From: Alphaproteobacteria bacterium
GTDB lineage: Bacteria; Pseudomonadota; Alphaproteobacteria; Sphingomonadales; Sphingomonadaceae
Assembly (NCBI GenBank): GCA_005883305.1
Contig: VBAC01000001.1
Location: 744,001-808,000, forward strand
Length of the DNA: 64,000 bases
Direction of reading: 5' to 3'
In this document: piece by piece, positions 55,002 through 64,000 of the stretch
Layout of the letters: each line of letters opens with the position of its first letter
Position numbering within the stretch: position 1 is the first letter of the stretch
Made by a program: the position numbers and the translations under genes
Notes under the pieces: model-generated
Database searches by the model: none
Seen by the model: the letters and a program-made list of their open reading frames with translations, nothing else
Told to the model about the DNA's origin: nothing

Positions 55002-56885
55002 CTAGGCCGCAAGCGCTTGCTCGACCGCTTCGCTCGCCGCGAGCCAGCGCGCCTCGGCGGCGGCGAGGGCGGCGAGCGTGTCGGCGTGGCGCTTCATCAG
55101 CTCGCTCGTGGGCAAAGCAGAGTCGGCGGGACCGGCCCCGGCAGGATCGAACAGGGCTCGTTCGAGCTCCGTCTTGCGCGCTTCGAGCCTGGCGATGTCC
55201 TGCTCGGCCGCCTGGGCTTCCTTGCGCAAGTTGCGGCTCTTCTCGCGCGCCTCGGCGGCGGCGCGGCGCTCGTCCTTGCGGTTGCCGCGCGGCGGGTCCT
55301 TCGCCGCCGCTCCGCCGTCCCCGCCGCCCTTGAGGATCAGGTCGGTATAGTCGTCGAGGCTGCCGGAATAGTCGCTCGCCGTGCCGCCGTCGACGAGGAC
55401 CAGGCGATCGGCGGTCAGCGCCAGCATGTGGCGGTCGTGGCTGACGACGACGACCGCTCCGGTATAGGCGTTGAGCGCCTGGACCAGCGCCTCGCGCGCG
55501 TCGACGTCGAGGTGGTTGGTCGGCTCGTCGAGGATCAGCATGTGCGGCGCGTCGCGGGTGATCAGCGCCAGAGCGAGCCGGGCGCGCTCGCCGCCAGACA
55601 TCTTCTTGACCTGCATGACGGCCTTGTCGCCGGAGAAGCCGAAGCGGCCGAGCTGCGCCCGCACCGCCGAGGGCGTCGCCTTGGGCATCAGGCGGCTCAT
55701 ATGCTCGAGCGGGCTGTCCTCGCCGTCCAGCTCCTCGACCTGGTACTGGGTGAAATAGCCGACCCGAAGCTTGCCCGAGGCGGTCATCTGCCCGTCCATC
55801 GCCGGAAGCTGGGCGGCGAGCAGGCGGGCAAGCGTGGTCTTGCCGTTGCCGTTGCGGCCGAGAAGGGCGACCCGGTCGTCCGGGTCGAGGCGCAGGTTGA
55901 GCCGCTGGAGGATCGGCTCGCCCGGGGCGTAGCCGACCGCGGCCATGTCGAGCGTGACCAGAGGCGGCTTCAATTCCGCGGGGCTGGGGAAGTCGAAGCT
56001 GAGGCTCGGATCCTCGGCGACGGCGGCGATCGGCGCCATCTTCGCGAGCATCTTCACGCGCGACTGCGCCTGCTTGGCGGTCGAGGCGCGGGCCGAGTTG
56101 CGGGCGACATAATCCTGAAGCCTGGCGCGCTGGGCGGCCTGGCTGGCGCGCGCCGATTCGAGCAAGGCGAGCCGCTCGGCATATTGGCTCTCGAACGCGT
56201 CGTAGCCGCCCGGATAGAGCGTCAGCTTGCCGCCCTGCAGGTGCAGGATATGGTCGGCGACGTTGTTGAGCAGGTCGCGCTCGTGGCTGACGATCAGCAT
56301 CGTCGCGCGGTAGGAGCGAAGGAAATTCTCCAGCCACAAGGTCGCCTCGAGATCGAGGTGGTTGGAGGGCTCGTCGAGCAGCAGCAGGTCCGGCCCCGAG
56401 AAGAGCAAGGCGGCGAGCGCGACCCGCATCCGCCAGCCGCCCGAGAAGCTGTCGAGCGGGCGCCGCTGCATCTCCTCGTCGAAGCCCAGGCCGACGAGGA
56501 TCCGCGCGGCGCGCGCCGGGGCGGCGTGGGCGCCGATCGCGTTGAGCCGCTCGTGGATCTCGCCGAGCCGGTGGTGGTCGCTGGTCGTCTCGGAATCGTG
56601 GAGCAGGGCCGCGCGCTCGGTGTCGGCTGCGAGCACGGTCTCGAACGGCGTGCCGGGGCCGGACGGCGTTTCCTGCGCGATATAGCCCATCCGCGCCGCG
56701 CGCGGGATTTCGGCGGCGCCCTCGTCGGCCTCGATCAGGCCCGCGACGACCTTCATCAAAGTCGACTTGCCGGCGCCGTTGCGCCCGATCAGCCCGACCC
56801 GCGCGCCCGGCGGCAGAGCGGCGGCGGCGCGGTCGAGGATGGTGCGCCCGCCGAGGCGCACGGTGATTCCGTTGATGGTCAGCAT
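55002..56885 (-). CDS. ABC-F family ATPase
   Basis: 627 residues with two ABC domains and no membrane domain. First: GRNGAGKST and SFSGGWRMRVALA, LLLDEPSNHLD; linker of helical arm (about 225-290); second: GRNGNGKTT, MSGGERARLALA, LILDEPTNHLD; then a basic/acidic coiled-coil tail (EAREKSRNLRKEAQAAEQD). This is the Uup/YheS-like ABC-F group that acts on ribosomes. The shorter ATG giving MLTINGITVRLGG is preferred to a 14-residue longer frame. Divergent from the Pycsar-effector-like gene across 133 bases. Confidence 0.93.
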   Translation of the reverse strand: MLTINGITVRLGGRTILDRAAAALPPGARVGLIGRNGAGKSTLMKVVAGLIEADEGAAEIPRAARMGYIAQETPSGPGTPFETVLAADTERAALLHDSETTSDHHRLGEIHERLNAIGAHAAPARAARILVGLGFDEEMQRRPLDSFSGGWRMRVALAALLFSGPDLLLLDEPSNHLDLEATLWLENFLRSYRATMLIVSHERDLLNNVADHILHLQGGKLTLYPGGYDAFESQYAERLALLESARASQAAQRARLQDYVARNSARASTAKQAQSRVKMLAKMAPIAAVAEDPSLSFDFPSPAELKPPLVTLDMAAVGYAPGEPILQRLNLRLDPDDRVALLGRNGNGKTTLARLLAAQLPAMDGQMTASGKLRVGYFTQYQVEELDGEDSPLEHMSRLMPKATPSAVRAQLGRFGFSGDKAVMQVKKMSGGERARLALALITRDAPHMLILDEPTNHLDVDAREALVQALNAYTGAVVVVSHDRHMLALTADRLVLVDGGTASDYSGSLDDYTDLILKGGGDGGAAAKDPPRGNRKDERRAAAEAREKSRNLRKEAQAAEQDIARLEARKTELERALFDPAGAGPADSALPTSELMKRHADTLAALAAAEARWLAASEAVEQALAA

Positions 56886-57018
56886 GGCCGGTTCCCTACA
56901 GCGAAGGGGCGGCGCTGTCAGCGGCAAAAGGCGGCCGTCCGCGCCAGGGCAATCTTCGCCCCGTCCCGCTTCCCGTTTGCGCCCGCTTGGGGCACAAAGC
57001 GACGACTGGAGGCGCGCG

Positions 57019-57546
57019 ATGGCTGAAGAGACCGAATTCGGCGAGGATTACGAATTTCCCAAGGAAGTTCACAACATGCTGCTCGCGGCGCACGCCGCGC
57101 ACGTGCAACTGAGCTCCATGGCCGACAGCAAGGCCAACATCCTGATGGGCGCCTCGTTCGTCGTCTTCTCGCTGACTCTCGGCCAGATGCAGTCGGACGC
57201 CATCTCGCTGCCCTTGCTCCTGCTCGGGGTGTTCTCCTTCGCCGCGACCGTCCTGTCGGTGCTTGCGGTCCTGCCCGAGATCGGCGGCAAGTCGAAGAGC
57301 GGCCGGCCGAACATGCTCTTCTTCGGAGTCTTCTCGAGGCTCGAGGAGCAGGCGTTCGTCGACGAGGTCGTCGGCCAGATGCGCTCGGAGGAGAAGGTCT
57401 ACCGGATGCTCGCGCGCGATCTCTACCAGAACGGCGCCGTGCTCCAGCGCCACAAATACCGCTATCTGGCTTACGCCTACCGAACCTTCCTGGTCGGAAT
57501 CGTCGCCACGGCCATCGCCTTCGTGGTCCAGGCCCTCTCGGCCTGA
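57019..57546 (+). CDS. Pycsar-effector-like (PycTM, DUF5706) membrane protein, no cyclase nearby
   Basis: 175 residues. N-terminal helix VHNMLLAAHAAHVQLSSMADSKANILMGASFVVFSLTL carries the family's A-D-x-K-A-N-I-L motif just before the first membrane segment; a second segment (ISLPLLLLGVFSFAATVLSVLAVL) follows, then a cytoplasmic charged stretch and a third segment at the C-terminus (TFLVGIVATAIAFVVQALSA). This is how I remember the Pycsar transmembrane effector family. Established systems pair it with a pyrimidine cyclase; none lies next to it: its neighbours are an ABC-F gene and an alcohol dehydrogenase. ATG has GGAGG seven bases upstream. A housekeeping paralogue role is equally possible. 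Confidence 0.75.
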   Translation: MAEETEFGEDYEFPKEVHNMLLAAHAAHVQLSSMADSKANILMGASFVVFSLTLGQMQSDAISLPLLLLGVFSFAATVLSVLAVLPEIGGKSKSGRPNMLFFGVFSRLEEQAFVDEVVGQMRSEEKVYRMLARDLYQNGAVLQRHKYRYLAYAYRTFLVGIVATAIAFVVQALSA

Positions 57547-57559
57547 GGACCGGGCCGCC

Positions 57560-58612
57560 TCAGCCCGCCATCGACGCGCAGTCGATGACGAAGCGGTATT
57601 TGACGTCGCTGCGCAGCATCCGCTCGTAGGCTTCGTCGATCTGCCGGGCGTCGATCGTCTCGATTTCCGAGACGATTCCGCGCTCGGCGCAGAAATCGAG
57701 CATCTCCTGGGTCTCGGCGATGCCGCCGATCAGCGAGCCGGCGATCGCCCGGCGCTTGAAGATCAAAGCGGAGATGTCGGGCGTCGGATGCGGATGCGCC
57801 GGGACCCCGACCAGGCACATCGTTCCGTCGCGCTTCAGGAGCCGGGTGAAGGCATCGAGATTGTGACTCGCGGCGACGGTATTGACGATCAGGTCGAAGC
57901 TGTTCGCATGAGCCTTCATTTCGTCTCGATTCTTCGAGACGACCACGGAATCCGCGCCGAGATCAAGCGCGTCCTGGCGCTTGTCCTCCGAGGTGGTGAA
58001 GGCGACCGTCTCGGCGCCCAGCGCGTGGGCGAGCTTGATCCCCATATGCCCGAGCCCGCCGATGCCGACGATGCCGACCTTCTTGCCGGGCCCCGCCTTC
58101 CAGTGGCGGAGCGGCGACCAGGTGGTGATTCCGGCGCAGAGCAGAGGCGCGACCGCGGCAAGCCGGTCTTCGTCGTGACGGACGGCGAGGACGAATTTCT
58201 CGTCGACGACGATCCGCTGCGAATAGCCGCCAAGCGTGTGACCGGGCGCGTCGGGCGTCGGGCCGTTATAGGTGCCGACCAAGCCGACTTCGCAATATTG
58301 CTCGAGCCCCTCGGCGCAGGCGTCGCAACTCTGGCAGCTGCCGACCATGCAGCCGACGGCGACCGTGTCGCCCTCCTTGAACTTCGTGACGTTCGCGCCG
58401 ACCGCGCTGACATGGCCGACGATCTCGTGACCGGGAACGCAGGGGTAGAGCGTGCCCGGCCATTCGGAACGGACCGTGTGCAGATCCGAATGGCAGACGC
58501 CGCAATAGGCGATCTCGATCTGGACGTCGTCTGCGCCGGGCGCGCGGCGGGCGATGTCGAGCGGCTCGAGCGGCTTGTCCGCGGCGTGGGCGCCATAGGC
58601 TTTGACGGTCAT
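57560..58612 (-). CDS. zinc-dependent NAD(P) alcohol dehydrogenase
   Basis: 350-residue medium-chain dehydrogenase. Catalytic zinc residues CGVCHSDLH (Cys/His) and GHEIVG, structural zinc Cys cluster GCMVGSCQSCDACAEGLEQYC (four Cys), and the cofactor fold VGIVGIGGLGHMGIKLAHALGAE. The YahK/cinnamyl-alcohol-dehydrogenase group reduces aldehydes, typically with NADPH; the exact aldehyde is unknown. The stop is 13 bases from the convergent end of the membrane protein gene. tRNA-Val lies upstream. Confidence 0.93.
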   Translation of the reverse strand: MTVKAYGAHAADKPLEPLDIARRAPGADDVQIEIAYCGVCHSDLHTVRSEWPGTLYPCVPGHEIVGHVSAVGANVTKFKEGDTVAVGCMVGSCQSCDACAEGLEQYCEVGLVGTYNGPTPDAPGHTLGGYSQRIVVDEKFVLAVRHDEDRLAAVAPLLCAGITTWSPLRHWKAGPGKKVGIVGIGGLGHMGIKLAHALGAETVAFTTSEDKRQDALDLGADSVVVSKNRDEMKAHANSFDLIVNTVAASHNLDAFTRLLKRDGTMCLVGVPAHPHPTPDISALIFKRRAIAGSLIGGIAETQEMLDFCAERGIVSEIETIDARQIDEAYERMLRSDVKYRFVIDCASMAG

Positions 58613-58670
58613 TGGGCAGGCCCTCGCTCGGTGGGAAGACGGATCGGGACGGCGTGCGCCGGATGCGGCA

Positions 58671-58745
58671 TGGTGGGCGCGGTAGGGATTGAACCTACGA
58701 CCCCACCCGTGTGAAGGGTGTGCTCTACCACTGAGCTACGCGCCC
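58671..58745 (-). tRNA. tRNA-Val (anticodon CAC)
   Basis: 75 bases including encoded CCA. On the minus strand GGGCGCG...CGCGCCC acceptor stem, D arm GCTC...GAGC, anticodon arm CACCC-TTCACAC-GGGTG, T arm GTAGG-TTCAATC-CCTAC. Anticodon CAC reads GUG. Between HU and the alcohol dehydrogenase, the usual neighbour of hup. Confidence 0.96.
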
Positions 58746-58776
58746 ATGCCGCGCGGCGGAAGGCGGCTGATAGCGA

Positions 58777-58803
58777 GCGGCCGGAAAGCTGTCCAGCGGC
58801 CGC
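58777..58803 (-). terminator. possible terminator after HU
   Basis: Stem GCGGCCG / CGGCCGC with a 13-base loop just after the HU stop; no strong U-tract. Low confidence. Confidence 0.35.
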
Positions 58804-58807
58804 CAAG

Positions 58808-59083
58808 TCAGGTGTTGACCGAATCCTTGAGGCCCTTGCCGGCCTTGAACTTGGGCTGGGTCGATTCCTTGATCTGCATCGGCTCGCCGGTGCGCGGATT
58901 GCGGCCCGTGGAGGCCTTGCGGCGCGAGCAGGTGAAGGTGCCGAAACCGACGAGGCGAACCTCGTCCCCGCGCTTCAACGCCGCGCTGATCGTGTCGAAC
59001 ACCGCCTCGACCGCGCGCGACGCGTCACCACGGCTAAGGCCGGTTCCGTCCGCGACCTGACCGATCAGCTCCTGCTTGTTCAT
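58808..59083 (-). CDS. hupB: HU family DNA-binding protein
   Basis: 91 residues, histone-like dimer. MNKQELIGQVADGTGLSRGDASRAVEAVFDTI helical base, VRLVGFGTFTCSRRKASTGRNPRTGEPMQI beta-arm with the RNPRTG tip that intercalates DNA, and KPKFKAGKGLKD-like end. Common single HU of alphaproteobacteria. It follows lon on the same strand; 134 bases between them contain lon's terminator and HU's promoter. Confidence 0.95.
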   Translation of the reverse strand: MNKQELIGQVADGTGLSRGDASRAVEAVFDTISAALKRGDEVRLVGFGTFTCSRRKASTGRNPRTGEPMQIKESTQPKFKAGKGLKDSVNT

Positions 59084-59164
59084 CTGTCCCGCACCCCTGC
59101 GTTGAAAAGGACTCGCCCGACCGAACCCACGAAACCGCGATTAAATGCCATGCGTTGACAAGGA

Positions 59165-59204
59165 GTCAAAAGGAAAGAGGCGCGGCCTCGCAAGAACCGC
59201 GCCT
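59165..59204 (-). terminator. rho-independent terminator of lon
   Basis: On the minus strand AGGCGCGG-N11-CCGCGCCT (8-bp stem) followed by CTTTCCTTTTGAC. Lies 14 bases after the lon stop. Confidence 0.75.
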
Positions 59205-59217
59205 GATCTGCATCAAT

Positions 59218-61626
<2,409 letters not shown>

Positions 61627-61668
61627 GGATACTCCACAGGCCGGACCGACGGGGCCGGCTCGCTCTCT

Positions 61669-61698
61669 ATATGGGGCGAAAGGCCTGAAGCATCAATG
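61669..61698 (-). promoter_or_regulatory. RpoH (sigma-32) type promoter of lon
   Basis: On the minus strand CATTGAT, 15 bases, CCCCATAT. The -10 CCCCATAT is the heat-shock consensus; the -35 resembles CTTGA-type less well. About 45 bases upstream of the lon ATG, so the leader would be short. It fits heat induction of lon. Confidence 0.65.
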
Positions 61699-61793
61699 AA
61701 GCTGCGTTCATGCGTTGCTCATGGGCGCCGTGCATTGACCCTGCGGGACGCGGGCTCTAGGATTTCAACGTCCGTGCGGGGAGTATCGGTCTG

Positions 61794-62339
61794 ATGTTTC
61801 GTCATCTTTTGCTGGCAATTCCAATCGTTCTGACGCCGCTCGCGGCCTCGGCGCCCGCGCCTGCTTCGGCCGCCGCCGCAGCCGCGGAGCAGTCGCGCAC
61901 CGGCGAGGATTGCCAAAGGCGCAGCCAGGGACGCCGCCGCGGCCTGGGCGCCGCCGGCGCGATCGGCGGGGCCCTGCTCGGCGGGTTCGGCGGACGGGCG
62001 GCGAGCATCGTCGTTCCGATGGGATCGGTGCTCGGCGGCGAGCTCATGAACCTGCTCGACTGCCGCGAGCAGGAAAAGGCCGCGCAGGCGACCGAGCAGG
62101 TCACCGAACAGGCGACGGTGCAGGCCGAGCGGGGCGGCAGTGCCGTCGGCACCACGGCCACTTGGGAGAGCGAAACCCGCCCGGGCGTGACCGGGCGCTC
62201 GACGGTCACCGCGGTCAACCGCACGGGCGGCGACGATTGCATGACGGTGACCGACGTCGTGATCATCGACGGCCAGGAAACGACCGCGCCGAAAACGATG
62301 TGCCGCCGACCGCCGACCAACAGGTACGTCCGGGTCTAG
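61794..62339 (+). CDS. secreted glycine-zipper-type protein of unknown function
   Basis: 181 residues. Signal peptide MFRHLLLAIPIVLTPLAASAPAPASA; then a Gly/Ala-rich stretch GLGAAGAIGGALLGGFGGRAASI (glycine-zipper-like, able to enter a membrane), a Cys, an acidic Gln/Glu-rich helix and a beta-rich C-terminal part with ETRPGVTGRSTVTAVNRT and two Cys. This layout is like small RT0821/Lpp0805-type surface proteins. It is followed after four bases by another secreted protein gene on the same strand; they probably form an operon. Function unknown. Confidence 0.75.
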   Translation: MFRHLLLAIPIVLTPLAASAPAPASAAAAAAEQSRTGEDCQRRSQGRRRGLGAAGAIGGALLGGFGGRAASIVVPMGSVLGGELMNLLDCREQEKAAQATEQVTEQATVQAERGGSAVGTTATWESETRPGVTGRSTVTAVNRTGGDDCMTVTDVVIIDGQETTAPKTMCRRPPTNRYVRV

Positions 62340-62343
62340 CAAT

Positions 62344-63057
62344 ATGCCCCGCATGTTCGCGTCCTTCCTCGCCTTGGCCGCGCTCGCGAGCGCGCAGGGC
62401 GCGGCGGCGCAGACCAGGGATCCCGACAACCCGACCTGTCCGCTTAACCCCAACGTATCGACCTACCGCCAGATGCGGTTCACGGTGCAGGAGGTGGATG
62501 GCCGGCAGGTGCTGCTCGCCGAGGGTATGATCGACGACGACATGCTGCCGCGCCTGCAGGAGGCCGTTCGCAGCTTCCAGGGCGATGAAATCTGGCTCCG
62601 TTCGCCCGGCGGCAATGCCCGGGTCGGCAATCAGGCCGGACGGTTCCTGCGCGACAACAATATGACCACGCGGATCCCGGCGGGCTGGGCCTGCTTTTCC
62701 GCCTGCAACTTTCTGTTCATGGGCGGAGTCGTCCGCTACGTCGATCAGGGCGGGCTCTTCATCGTCCATATGTTCACCCACACGGGCGACCGCGCGGCGA
62801 TCCGCCAGGAGGTCGCGCGCGGCGAGGACAATACGGTCAGCCTGATCGGCGAGATCGAGCAGCAATCGGCCTTGCTCGCCAGCGAGGACAACGATTTCCT
62901 GATCCGCATGGGCATTTCGCGCGCGTTGCTGACCGAGGTGATGTACCGCCAGAGCGCGGTCGCCGACGCCGCCAACCGCTCGACCCGCCGCTGCCTGACC
63001 CAGGCCGAGGTCAACCGCTACAACGTCGCGACAGTGCCCTGGAGGCGCACCGGCTGA
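62344..63057 (+). CDS. secreted ClpP/crotonase-fold-like protein
   Basis: 237 residues. Signal peptide MPRMFASFLALAALASAQGAAAQ. A segment EIWLRSPGGNARVGNQAGRF followed by IPAGWACFSACNFLFMGG has the look of the SppA/ClpP-like fold: LRSPGG equals the strand-turn of ClpP-like proteins, and CFSACNFLFMGG is in the place of the nucleophile Ser helix (Ser or Cys). It resembles the COG3904 periplasmic group. Two nearby Cys could form a disulfide. Catalytic His/Lys are not clear, so activity is uncertain. Four bases after the zipper protein gene; the next gene, clpX, is convergent by position. Confidence 0.7.
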   Translation: MPRMFASFLALAALASAQGAAAQTRDPDNPTCPLNPNVSTYRQMRFTVQEVDGRQVLLAEGMIDDDMLPRLQEAVRSFQGDEIWLRSPGGNARVGNQAGRFLRDNNMTTRIPAGWACFSACNFLFMGGVVRYVDQGGLFIVHMFTHTGDRAAIRQEVARGEDNTVSLIGEIEQQSALLASEDNDFLIRMGISRALLTEVMYRQSAVADAANRSTRRCLTQAEVNRYNVATVPWRRTG

Positions 63058-63073
63058 GCGGCGCTCCGCCCGA

Positions 63074-64000
<927 letters not shown>

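Noticed and set aside
54768-57026. 752-codon plus-strand open frame opposite the ABC-F gene
   Set aside because: Shadow of the ABC-F coding strand; the minus strand has both ATP sites.

Overview
The window is a GC-rich, densely coded, chromosomal segment of an alphaproteobacterium, most likely a member of the Sphingomonadales (Sphingomonas-like). Reasons: the accD-folC pair next to lapA-domain and pyrF genes, the pcm-tolC-popZ-valS order, the lon-HU-tRNA-Val cluster, a PopZ family protein, many ATG/TGA-type coupled operons, and several families of C/G-rich intergenic inverted repeats. Nearly all genes are housekeeping or metabolic. I see no insertion sequence, prophage, CRISPR array, plasmid gene, rRNA operon or origin. 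No stretch above 300 bases is without a gene: the longest gaps are korA-korB (281 bp, two repeats and a possible 24-residue ORF) and the gap before pcm (236 bp).

Layout. 0-9 kb: end of an MFS transporter, folC, accD, pyrF and a LapA-domain membrane protein, a large patatin-like lipase, a class C beta-lactamase-fold serine hydrolase, an EEP phosphatase/nuclease and a short HPF-type ribosome factor. 9-15 kb: radA, cvpA-cysS (overlapping), a NifU-like scaffold protein overlapping a CPA2 cation/proton antiporter. 15-21 kb: aroK-aroB on the minus strand; on the plus strand a small membrane protein, a secreted helical protein, xerD and accA in a tight series; then two Flp pilin genes. 21-31.5 kb: MutT, a BioC-like methyltransferase, a PCMT-like protein, TolC, PopZ, an S9 peptidase, valS and a MATE exporter. 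31.5-38 kb: a secreted unknown, then hemB, a PLP decarboxylase, a membrane-fused spermidine-synthase-like protein, a GNAT acetyltransferase and a gamma carbonic anhydrase, all with overlapping ends. 38-44 kb: a lipoprotein, tRNA-Arg, a periplasmic caspase, and M20 hydrolase-astA-astB (arginine succinylation). 44-52.5 kb: an HSL-type hydrolase with rppH, korA-korB with a CFA-synthase-like methyltransferase, and purF with an SDR. 52.5-64 kb: MerR regulator and acyl-CoA dehydrogenase, ABC-F ATPase, an orphan Pycsar-effector-like membrane protein, zinc alcohol dehydrogenase, tRNA-Val, HU, lon behind an RpoH-type promoter, two secreted proteins (one ClpP-fold-like) and the C-terminal part of clpX.

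The more interesting points are contextual: two aminoacyl-tRNA synthetase genes (cysS, valS) each carry a 3' patch of foreign-looking codon use; trp genes expected between pyrF and accD are absent and a repeat sits there; the cvpA-purF neighbourhood is split by 40 kb; a cyclase-less Pycsar-type effector; a PLP decarboxylase/spermidine-synthase-like/GNAT series coupled to hemB; and an M20 enzyme in the place expected for an AstE desuccinylase. Functions are assigned by reading motifs and family recollection; nothing was searched or computed.
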